A stretch of 10,423 nucleotides of DNA. Origin: Clostridia bacterium (lineage in GTDB: Bacteria > Bacillota > Clostridia > Oscillospirales > CAG-272). A program made the position numbers and the translations under genes. The DNA is taken from positions 1 through 10,423 of the forward strand of contig JAGAMJ010000063.1 of NCBI GenBank assembly GCA_017624795.1, read 5' to 3'. Positions 6,082 to 10,423 of the stretch are shown here, piece by piece; the stretch's first letter is position 1; every line of letters starts with the position of its first letter. The notes below the pieces were generated by a model, which did not search any database, had not been told where the DNA came from, and saw only the letters and a list, made by a program, of their open reading frames with translations.

Positions 6082-6109
6082 TAGGCAATCTTGCCTAGGC
6101 GATCTTGCC
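6082..6109. repeat. Two tandem 14-bp repeats between terL and portal
   Basis: TAGGCAATCTTGCC (6082-6095) is followed at once by TAGGCGATCTTGCC (6096-6109), differing at one position. The first unit with its next base contains a near-perfect palindrome AGGCAA-TC-TTGCCT. The second copy runs into the terL stop codon (6111-6109). It fills most of the terL-portal gap, just ahead of the portal ribosome binding site. Confidence 0.8.
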
Positions 6110-7542
6110 TATGATTTTGTTTTTTCGCGCTGCTCGGCGCGTGTGGAATAGACCGCGACGGGGCGGTCCAGGGGATCTGTTAAGATGACGGGCGAGGGCG
6201 CTCTGCCCCGATCGGGCAGCATCGGCACCATCATGCAAAGATAGCGCGTTTCGTCCGCGATGTGGTCCTCTAAATCGGAGTCCACGTCCTCGGGATAGGT
6301 CTTGCTGTATTGCAGCGTTGGCAGAGTGCGTAAAAATTCGCGGCAGGTGCGGAACACGTAAAGCATCGGCACGCCGCGCTCGTCAAAGACCAGGCGGTTG
6401 TGGATCTGCATCCAGCCCGCCACGCGGCGGTTGTCCCCCTTTTCAAAATAGATGCCGAAGCGCTCGGCGGTTTCGGCGATCGACTCGCCTCTTGAAGCGT
6501 CCCAGATGGCGGGGTCTGCCACCCCCTCGATGCGCCGCCCCTGCAAAAAGGGGTGCTCTCTCTCAATGCGGCGGATCTCCCGAAAGATCTCCTCGGGCGT
6601 CCAGCGCACGCCCACGTTCGCCTCGCGCGGCGCGCAGCCGTAAAGCTCCAAAATGCGGTAGAGCCGCCCGTCCCCGTCCTTTGCCCACCAGCCCACCGAA
6701 AAGGGCTTGGCGTAGCCAAAGTCAAAGGAACGGTACAGCCGCCACTCGGCGGGCGGTGTGAAGGGATCGATCACGTGCGTGAACAGGCGGTCAGAAAAAT
6801 GCGCGGGATCGCAGCGCAGCTCCTCAAAGACCTGCCCCTCATAGACGTTCCAATCGCCCTCCAAATGGGCGCGGCGCTTATGCTCGGGCAGGGCTTGCAG
6901 GCGCTTCACGTAATCGGGATCGGCTTGCATGAGGACGTGGTTGTCAAAGACACGCGCGGGAATAAAGACGTAATCGTCCGGATCCTCGCCCTCGCGAAAG
7001 CGGCGGTCGATGAACAGCCGCTTGATATAGGCGTGCCCGACGCCCCCGGGGTTGCAGGTATAATAGATACGGGGCTTGAAATCGGGCTTGGTGGTGCGCA
7101 GAGAGGTCGAGATGAACAGCATCCATTCCTCCTTGAACTGTGTCGCCTCCTCAAAGCCGATCACGTCGTATTCCGCGCCCTGATACTGCAACACGTCGCT
7201 GTCGCTGTCGCAATAGCCGAGCGTGAGGCGCGAGCCGTTGGGGAACAGGAACGTGCGCTCGTCCTTTTTGTAATCGGCGTAGCCGAGCAGATCGCTTTGC
7301 AGCGGTAGTAAGTGGTTTTCGCGCAGCTCTTGCAGGGTGCGGCGCAGCAGCAGTAAGCGCAGCTTCGGATAGCGCATGGCAAGCAGCACCATCTTTCGGC
7401 GCATGGCAAAGGATTTTCCGCCCCCGCGCGCCCCGCCGTAGGCGGTATGGCGCGCCGTAGAGAGAAAGAACTCGCGCTGGCGAGGATTGGGCACCTCGCG
7501 CCGCAGCTTTTCAAATATGAGGGCTTCCTTTATCTGCTCCAT
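6109..7542 (-). CDS. terL: Terminase large subunit (packaging ATPase-nuclease)
   Basis: 477 residues, full length for TerL. The ATPase half has Walker A GGARGGGKS (36-44), Walker B DVIGFEE (126-132, catalytic E131/E132) and the coupling motif YTCNPGG (161-167). The C-terminal RNase H-like nuclease has its acidic residues at SFDFGYAKP (D274), VADPAIW (D343) and DLEDHIADETRY (423-434). All motors and nuclease residues are present, so the gene looks intact. The protein docks on the portal, translocates DNA with ATP and cuts at the end of a packaging round. It overlaps the small-terminase-like gene by 13 bp, which favours coupled translation. GGAAG lies close before the ATG. Confidence 0.95.
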   Translation of the reverse strand: MEQIKEALIFEKLRREVPNPRQREFFLSTARHTAYGGARGGGKSFAMRRKMVLLAMRYPKLRLLLLRRTLQELRENHLLPLQSDLLGYADYKKDERTFLFPNGSRLTLGYCDSDSDVLQYQGAEYDVIGFEEATQFKEEWMLFISTSLRTTKPDFKPRIYYTCNPGGVGHAYIKRLFIDRRFREGEDPDDYVFIPARVFDNHVLMQADPDYVKRLQALPEHKRRAHLEGDWNVYEGQVFEELRCDPAHFSDRLFTHVIDPFTPPAEWRLYRSFDFGYAKPFSVGWWAKDGDGRLYRILELYGCAPREANVGVRWTPEEIFREIRRIEREHPFLQGRRIEGVADPAIWDASRGESIAETAERFGIYFEKGDNRRVAGWMQIHNRLVFDERGVPMLYVFRTCREFLRTLPTLQYSKTYPEDVDSDLEDHIADETRYLCMMVPMLPDRGRAPSPVILTDPLDRPVAVYSTRAEQREKTKS

Positions 7543-7799
7543 TCTTCCAGCACCCCCTCAAACGAGATCGAGATCGGCGCGGCGGCACTCACCTCGGTCG
7601 GCTGCGCCGTGCTTGCCTTGCCGCAGGCACGGTCGAGAATGCTTTCCGCCGCCTTCATGCGCAGCTCGGGCTTTTGCCCCTCATCTCGCATGACCTGCAA
7701 TAAAACGCCCACCGCCTCGGGTATGCGCTCGGCAAGCAGTTGCCGCATCTGCTCGGCTGCCTTTGACCGCTTTTCAGCTTTCTGTTTCTTCTCCGCCAT
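7530..7799 (-). CDS. Terminase small subunit-like protein
   Basis: 89 residues. A basic N-terminus (MAEKKQKAEKRSK) is followed by a helical domain EQMRQLLAERIPEAVGVLLQ (16-35) and RMKAAESILDRACGKA (47-62), a pattern common to short proteins directly before terL in Clostridia prophages. The residue 35-62 motif (repeated-helix, AAESILDRA-GK) is the main support. Start ATG 7799 is chosen because GGGAG lies 9 nt upstream; an in-frame ATG at 7850 would enlarge the overlap with the previous gene from 26 to 77 bp. It should recognise the packaging site and hand DNA to TerL, but no DNA-binding helix-turn-helix is plainly visible, so the assignment leans on context. Confidence 0.72.
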   Translation of the reverse strand: MAEKKQKAEKRSKAAEQMRQLLAERIPEAVGVLLQVMRDEGQKPELRMKAAESILDRACGKASTAQPTEVSAAAPISISFEGVLEEWSR

Positions 7800-8220
7800 T
7801 GGCGTGATCTCCCGCAAGGTCGGGCGCGGACGCTTGCGGCTTCCTTTCAAAGCGTACGCAATAGCCGTCCTCCGATCGCTCGGCGCGGCATTCCCACGCG
7901 TCCAACGCCTGCGTGATCTTGCTTTGGGGAATATTCACCTCAAACGCTTCCGCGTCCCTGTCCGCCCCGGCAAGCGCCGTGAGCGCGTAATGGAGCAGGG
8001 AACAAAGCAGACGCTCGGTTTCCTCTGTGCCTGCCAGCTGCTCTTGCAGCGCCGTAATGTGTCGGTCGCGCCAGGCGATCATATAGGAAAAGCGACGTGT
8101 GTCGTTGTCGGTGTCCTTTTTTGGGCTCGCTTTTTTTGCGGGGCTCGCTTTCTTTTTGGGTGCAGCTTCCTTTGTGGGGGCAGCTTCCTTTGTGTGGATT
8201 GCTTCCTTTTTGTCTTTCAT
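7774..8220 (-). CDS. Lys-rich protein with N-terminal hexapeptide repeats
   Basis: 148 residues of unknown function. Residues 5-34 are five hexapeptide repeats (KEAIHT, KEAAPT, KEAAPK, KKASPA, KKASPK), a basic, flexible tail resembling those of linker histones and bacterial histone-like proteins. Residues 43-85 include FSYMIAWRDRHITALQEQLA, a probable helical region, and the rest (90-130) looks globular (EVNIPQSKITQALDAWECRA). ATG 8220 is preferred to a TTG at 8226, since AGGAG lies 9 nt before the ATG but only 3 nt before the TTG. It starts 2 nt after the Cys-rich gene and overlaps the small-terminase-like gene. Position suggests a role in early packaging or DNA binding, which is inference only. 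Confidence 0.75.
   Translation of the reverse strand: MKDKKEAIHTKEAAPTKEAAPKKKASPAKKASPKKDTDNDTRRFSYMIAWRDRHITALQEQLAGTEETERLLCSLLHYALTALAGADRDAEAFEVNIPQSKITQALDAWECRAERSEDGYCVRFERKPQASAPDLAGDHANGGEETES
8119..8208 (-). repeat. Five 18-bp coding repeats
   Basis: Inside the Lys-rich gene, five units of 18 bp encode the hexapeptides with consensus K-[EK]-A-[AS]-P-[TAK]. The core GCTTCCTTT recurs at 8165, 8183 and 8201 on the plus strand, and GCTCGCTTT at 8125 and 8143, both with a period of 18. Such units expand and contract easily by slippage. Confidence 0.85.
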
Positions 8221-8222
8221 GC

Positions 8223-8417
8223 TCAAAGACTCCTTTCGTAATATCCGTCCAGCGCGTGCTTAAAGGGGCAAGCACTGTAATTTGTGGGGTGACCGCAGTA
8301 GGCGTAAACGATATCTCTGCGCGCACGGCGGTCGGGGAAATGCAGTTCTCCGCATTCGCAATAGGTGATCCCCGATTTCTCATAGCGGAAATAGGGGCAA
8401 GCTCCTGCAACAGGCAT
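8223..8417 (-). CDS. Cys-rich 64-aa protein, possible zinc-binding
   Basis: 64 residues with Cys at 7, 20, 22, 41 and 50 and His at 26, 43 and 54. The motifs are ACPYFRYE, TYCECGELHF, YAYCGHPTNYSAC. Cys spacing (CEC, then CGHP-x6-C) suggests a small zinc ribbon or knuckle, but the ligands are not proven. It is the first gene of the structural operon. ATG 8417 has AGGAG 6 nt upstream. A longer in-frame reading to 8699 is rejected because it crosses the control region. Similar Cys-rich proteins precede terminase genes in clostridial prophages by recall. A regulator of the operon is a reasonable guess. Confidence 0.72.
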   Translation of the reverse strand: MPVAGACPYFRYEKSGITYCECGELHFPDRRARRDIVYAYCGHPTNYSACPFKHALDGYYERSL

Positions 8418-8431
8418 AGGTTCTCCTTTCT

Positions 8432-8447
8432 GTCCCGAATTTGGGAC
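8432..8447. promoter_or_regulatory. Operator-like palindrome (O2)
   Basis: GTCCCGAATTTGGGAC is palindromic except for one central G/T pair, and matches the O1 sequence at 13 of 16 positions. It lies directly upstream of the ribosome binding site of the first structural gene, so it could act as an operator/roadblock or as an RNA stem before the RBS. Confidence 0.55.
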
Positions 8448-8519
8448 GGGTTGGGCGCAAGAACTTCTCCGCGGCGAGTGTAATGCGCCTATTGTTTTAT
8501 TTTTGGAACGATCTGACCG

Positions 8520-8552
8520 AAAAAATGGCACAAAAAGGGAAAAGCTGTGCCA
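8520..8552 (-). terminator. Intrinsic terminator in the structural-operon leader
   Basis: TGGCACA (8526-8532) and TGTGCCA (8546-8552) form a 7-bp stem with a 13-nt loop. On the minus strand six Ts follow (8525-8520). It lies between the candidate minus promoter and the first gene, so transcription would stop after about 110 nt unless antiterminated or attenuated. Confidence 0.55.
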
Positions 8553-8591
8553 AAATCGCCGTTTTACAGACAATTCTACGCGTCTTTGCTT

Positions 8592-8607
8592 TTCGACAAA
8601 ATGTGAC
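8592..8607. promoter_or_regulatory. Degenerate operator-like site (O4)
   Basis: TTCGACAAAATGTGAC matches O1 at 11 of 16 positions, with the right half TGTGAC intact and the left half degraded. The following ACAACGG is also similar to the flank of O1. Confidence 0.35.
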
Positions 8608-8620
8608 AACGGTTTCAGCC

Positions 8621-8636
8621 GTCCTAAATGTGGAAC
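8621..8636. promoter_or_regulatory. Operator-like site (O3) at the candidate minus start
   Basis: GTCCTAAATGTGGAAC matches O2 at 12 of 16 positions. It abuts the TATAAT of the minus promoter and covers the predicted start (about 8631), the right place for a repressor. A perfect 7-bp inverted repeat AATGTGG (8627-8633)/CCACATT (8651-8657) also brackets the -10. Confidence 0.45.
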
Positions 8637-8637
8637 G

Positions 8638-8671
8638 ATTATAGGATACACCACATTGGCGCTTCTGTCAA
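8638..8671 (-). promoter_or_regulatory. Candidate minus-strand promoter of the structural operon
   Basis: On the minus strand a perfect TTGACA (8671-8666) and a perfect TATAAT (8643-8638) are both present, but 22 bp apart, which is too long for a standard pair. TTGACA with TATCCT at 17 bp is an alternative, as is TATAAT with a poor -35. An activator may be needed. Confidence 0.5.
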
Positions 8672-8672
8672 G

Positions 8673-8692
8673 TACTTTTGCGCGAAAAAGTA
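8673..8692. promoter_or_regulatory. Inverted repeat next to the minus -35
   Basis: TACTTTT (8673-8679) and AAAAGTA (8686-8692) flank a GC-rich centre of 6 bp, immediately upstream of the minus-strand -35. It is a different sequence from the GTC-type sites, so a second DNA-binding protein could use it. Confidence 0.35.
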
Positions 8693-8707
8693 TGAACAAA
8701 TTGTTAA

Positions 8708-8729
8708 TTCGTCACGAAATTGTGACGAA
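8708..8729. promoter_or_regulatory. Operator-like palindrome (O1) upstream of the repressor promoter
   Basis: Arms TTCGTCAC (8708-8715) and GTGACGAA (8722-8729) are exact complements around a 6-bp centre, an ideal dimer site. It ends 3 bp before the -35 of the plus promoter, which fits autoregulation (activation or repression) by the adjacent XRE protein. Confidence 0.65.
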
Positions 8730-8732
8730 CGG

Positions 8733-8761
8733 TTGACACTCCGTTCTGCAAATGGTACAAT
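8733..8761 (+). promoter_or_regulatory. Strong promoter of repressor-immA-(glpK) unit
   Basis: A perfect TTGACA (8733-8738), a 17-bp spacer and TACAAT (8756-8761), one base from consensus. The expected start is about 8768, giving a leader of about 31 nt to the repressor ATG. The leader is purine-rich. Confidence 0.85.
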
Positions 8762-8798
8762 AAAAAAGAAGAAAAAAAGCGAAAGGCGGTTTCAAAAA

Positions 8799-9110
8799 AT
8801 GACCGTATCTGAACGAATTCGCACCCAAATGGAGCTGCGCGGACTTTCCTATGGCGAGCTGGCAAGTGCCACGGGACTGGCGAAATCCGCGATCCATCGC
8901 TACGCGACAGGCCAGACCGACAAGATCCCCACAAGCGCCCTTGCCAAGCTTGCCGAGGCGCTGGGCGTTACGCCCGCGTATCTGACGGGCTGGGAGCAGC
9001 AGCGTCCCCATACCCTTGCCGCCCACTTTGAGGGTGAGGAATTTTCCGAGGACGAGCTGCGCGAGATCGAGAATTTCGTGCGCTTTGTGAAGTCACGGCG
9101 CGAGCATTGA
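8799..9110 (+). CDS. XRE-family (Cro/CI-like) repressor
   Basis: 103 residues. The helix-turn-helix spans about 16-37 (LSYGELASATGLAKSAIHRY), followed by the usual family pattern IPTSALAKLAEALGVTPAYL (43-62) and the TGWE end of the HTH_3 domain. The C-terminal part (83-103, SEDELREIENFVRFVKSRRE) is a charged helix typical of prophage XRE repressors and probably dimerises the protein. Start ATG 8799 with GGCGG 9 nt upstream; frames extending further upstream have no RBS and cross the promoter. It likely represses the structural operon and controls its own promoter through the GTC-type sites. It has no LexA-like autocleavage domain. Derepression may instead rely on the next gene, as in ICEBs1 ImmR/ImmA. 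Confidence 0.9.
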   Translation: MTVSERIRTQMELRGLSYGELASATGLAKSAIHRYATGQTDKIPTSALAKLAEALGVTPAYLTGWEQQRPHTLAAHFEGEEFSEDELREIENFVRFVKSRREH

Positions 9111-9122
9111 CGGAGGTCTTGA

Positions 9123-9641
9123 ATGCCAACATACGAAGTGCTATTGGACGAAGCCCTGGAGCAGGGGCTGACGGTCATCGAAAAATATCCCTTTACCTCA
9201 CCGCGTATTCGGGGGCTTTGCTGCGACGACGTGATCGCGCTTTCCGAAAAGATCGACACCGAGGCAGAGCGCCGCGTGGTGCTGTGCGAGGAGCTGACGC
9301 ACGCCGCACATTCGACGGGGAATATTCTGGACGATCCGCACATGGAGCAGCGGGCACGTGCCCGTAGCTTTGACCGATTGGTGGGGCTTGGCGGGCTGAT
9401 CCGCGCCTTTCTTGCGGGCTGCCGCGAGGCGTGGGAATTTGCCGAGATGCTGAACGTCCCCGAGGAATTTTTGGCTGAACTGATGGCGAACTACCGCGCG
9501 CGTTACGGCACGATGACGACGGTCAGCACCGATCAAGGGGTGTTTGCGCTGGCGTTTGAGCCGGTGTTCAGGGTGAAACGGCTGGTGCGCGGCAAGCGAT
9601 CGCATCAGCAGGGCAAGCTGAAAAGGGAGGAAGCAATATGA
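9123..9641 (+). CDS. ImmA/IrrE-family metallopeptidase
   Basis: 172 residues. The family's zinc-site helix is VVLCEELTHAAHSTGNILDD (52-71), in which the usual HExxH reads EELTH, with H60 and H63 available. This EExxH form is common in the prophage-associated branch by recall. A second helix RARARSFDRLVGLGGLIRAF (77-96) and the NVPEEFLAELMANYRARYG region (111-129) match the family. It would cut the paired XRE repressor to relieve repression, as ImmA does in ICEBs1. GGAGG is 6 nt before ATG 9123, 12 nt after the repressor stop. The last 20 or so residues (GKRSHQQGKLKREEAI) are an unusual basic tail encoding the glpK ribosome binding site, and the stop overlaps glpK by 4 bp. Confidence 0.85.
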   Translation: MPTYEVLLDEALEQGLTVIEKYPFTSPRIRGLCCDDVIALSEKIDTEAERRVVLCEELTHAAHSTGNILDDPHMEQRARARSFDRLVGLGGLIRAFLAGCREAWEFAEMLNVPEEFLAELMANYRARYGTMTTVSTDQGVFALAFEPVFRVKRLVRGKRSHQQGKLKREEAI

Positions 9642-10423
9642 AAAAGTATTTGATGGCTTTGGATCAGGGAACGACCAGCTCTCGCTGCGTGATCTTCGAT
9701 CCGTGTGGGAATATGATCGCGTCTGCCTCCAAGGAATTTACACAATATTTCCCAAGGGCGGGGTGGGTCGAGCACGACGCCGAGGAAATTTTTGAAAGCC
9801 AGATCTATTGCGCGCGCGAGGCGTTGCAGCGTGCGGGGCTTGCGCCAAGTGATATCGCGGGCATCGGCATCACCAATCAGCGCGAGACCACCGTCGTTTG
9901 GGAAAAGGGAACGGGCAAGCCGATCTGCCCCGCGATCGTGTGGCAATGCCGCCGCACAGCGGCGCGGTGTGAGGAGCTGGTCGCAAACGGTTATGCCGAT
10001 ATGATCAAGCAAAAAACGGGGCTTAAACCCGACGCCTATTTTTCCGCCACCAAGCTGGAATGGATCCTCACGAACGTCGACGGCGCGCGCGAGCGCGCCG
10101 AGCGCGGCGAGCTTTTGTTCGGCACGGTTGATAGCTTCCTGATCTATCGCTTAACGGGCGGCCGCGTTCACGCCACCGACCCGTCGAACGCGGCGCGCAC
10201 GCTGCTATTCAATATTCACACGATGCAATGGGACGGGGAGCTTTTGAAGCTGTTCAACGTTCCTGCGGCGATGCTGCCCACGGTGATGCCGTCCAGCGGC
10301 ATCTTCGGTCAGACCGACGCCTCGCTGCTCGGTGCGCCGATCCCCGTTGCGGGTGTGGCGGGCGATCAGCAAGCGGCACTGTTCGGTCAGTGCTGTTTTG
10401 CGCGCGGCACGGTGAAAAACACC
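9638..10423 (+). CDS. glpK: Glycerol kinase, N-terminal half (runs off the edge)
   Basis: 262 of about 500 residues. It catalyses ATP-dependent phosphorylation of glycerol to glycerol 3-phosphate in the cytoplasm, feeding glycolysis or lipid synthesis. FGGY-family features seen are DQGTTSSR (9-16), GITNQRETTVVWEKGTGKPI (77-96) with R82 and E83, AIVWQCRRT (99-107), FGTVDSFLIYRLTGG (161-175), FNIHT (191-195) and GDQQAALFGQ (242-251) with the catalytic-base Asp 243. Y134 matches the glycerol-binding Tyr. It is in frame throughout and looks intact. GGGAGG precedes the ATG by 7 nt. It overlaps the ImmA stop (ATGA), so it is coupled to a phage-type gene, which is unusual for glpK. Confidence 0.97.
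   Translation, partial: MKKYLMALDQGTTSSRCVIFDPCGNMIASASKEFTQYFPRAGWVEHDAEEIFESQIYCAREALQRAGLAPSDIAGIGITNQRETTVVWEKGTGKPICPAIVWQCRRTAARCEELVANGYADMIKQKTGLKPDAYFSATKLEWILTNVDGARERAERGELLFGTVDSFLIYRLTGGRVHATDPSNAARTLLFNIHTMQWDGELLKLFNVPAAMLPTVMPSSGIFGQTDASLLGAPIPVAGVAGDQQAALFGQCCFARGTVKNT

Larger units (their letters stand above)
8418..8798. other. 381-bp divergent control region, no gene
   Basis: AT-rich relative to its surroundings, it separates the structural operon from the repressor unit. It holds a plus promoter (8733-8761), a candidate minus promoter (8638-8671), four operator-like 16-mers, two further inverted repeats and a leader terminator (8520-8552). Short open frames in it lack ribosome binding sites and protein-like composition. 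Confidence 0.8.
71..9641. mobile_element. Prophage-like or capsid-forming element (boundaries uncertain)
   Basis: Packaging and head genes (small and large terminase, portal, protease, scaffold, capsid) lie on the minus strand, and a divergent repressor plus ImmA-like pair lies on the plus strand. This is the classical layout of a temperate phage lysis/lysogeny switch next to structural genes. The right limit is set at the ImmA stop because the next gene, glpK, is chromosomal. The left limit is set at the terminator following the last minus-strand gene and may be wrong. No integrase, tail, lysin or replication gene, and no direct-repeat attachment site, was recognised in the window, so true ends cannot be fixed here. 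Confidence 0.72.

Noticed and set aside
6553..7308. 251-codon plus-strand frame opposite terL
   Set aside because: terL has all motor and nuclease motifs; the opposite frame has none.
8418..8699. N-terminal extension of the Cys-rich protein up to 8699
   Set aside because: The extension crosses promoter, operator-like repeats and terminator, and a good AGGAG precedes the ATG at 8417.
1..10423. CRISPR array, tRNA, rRNA or insertion sequence
   Set aside because: No regularly spaced repeats, no cloverleaf or rRNA-like sequence and no transposase was noticed on either strand.

Overview
The window is about 58-60% GC by eye. It reads as part of a temperate-phage or phage-derived element sitting next to a bacterial housekeeping gene. 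The capsid, portal, terminase, Prp-like protease and ImmA-like proteins resemble those of Clostridia (Oscillospirales/Christensenellales-like gut Firmicutes) by recall of the families. That placement is an inference, not a computed classification.

Layout. From about 8417 leftward to about 71, every credible gene is on the minus strand, in tight and often overlapping order: a Cys-rich 64-aa protein, a Lys-rich protein with hexapeptide repeats, a small-terminase-like protein, large terminase, portal, a Prp-family cysteine protease, scaffold, an N4-gp56-family major capsid protein, a 134-aa capsid-downstream protein, a 65-aa protein, a 40-aa protein, a one-helix membrane protein (holin-like) and a coiled-coil protein with a TTG start. 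A strong minus-strand intrinsic terminator (79-102) lies after the last of these. From 8799 rightward the plus strand carries an XRE-family repressor and an ImmA/IrrE-like metallopeptidase. The latter overlaps by 4 bp the start of glpK (glycerol kinase), which runs off the right edge.

Control region. The 381 bp between the divergent units (8418-8798) hold a near-consensus plus-strand promoter, a candidate minus-strand promoter, several copies of a GTC-N10-GAC/AAC operator-like sequence and a hairpin with a T-tract that could end a short leader RNA before the structural operon. A second minus-strand promoter candidate lies at the end of the protease gene and would start a transcript whose first nucleotides form a long hairpin ahead of scaffold and capsid.

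How it works together. Small and large terminase drive DNA through the portal into a procapsid built on scaffold and major capsid protein. The most informative feature is that scaffold and capsid both carry the same peptide, L-H-L-F-G, at residues 10-14. It resembles the Prp cleavage motif at the N-terminus of ribosomal protein L27, and a Prp homologue is encoded two genes before the capsid. This suggests a Prp-type head-maturation protease acting on both proteins.

No tail, integrase, replication or endolysin gene is visible here. Either they lie to the left of the window, or this is a capsid-and-packaging-only element.
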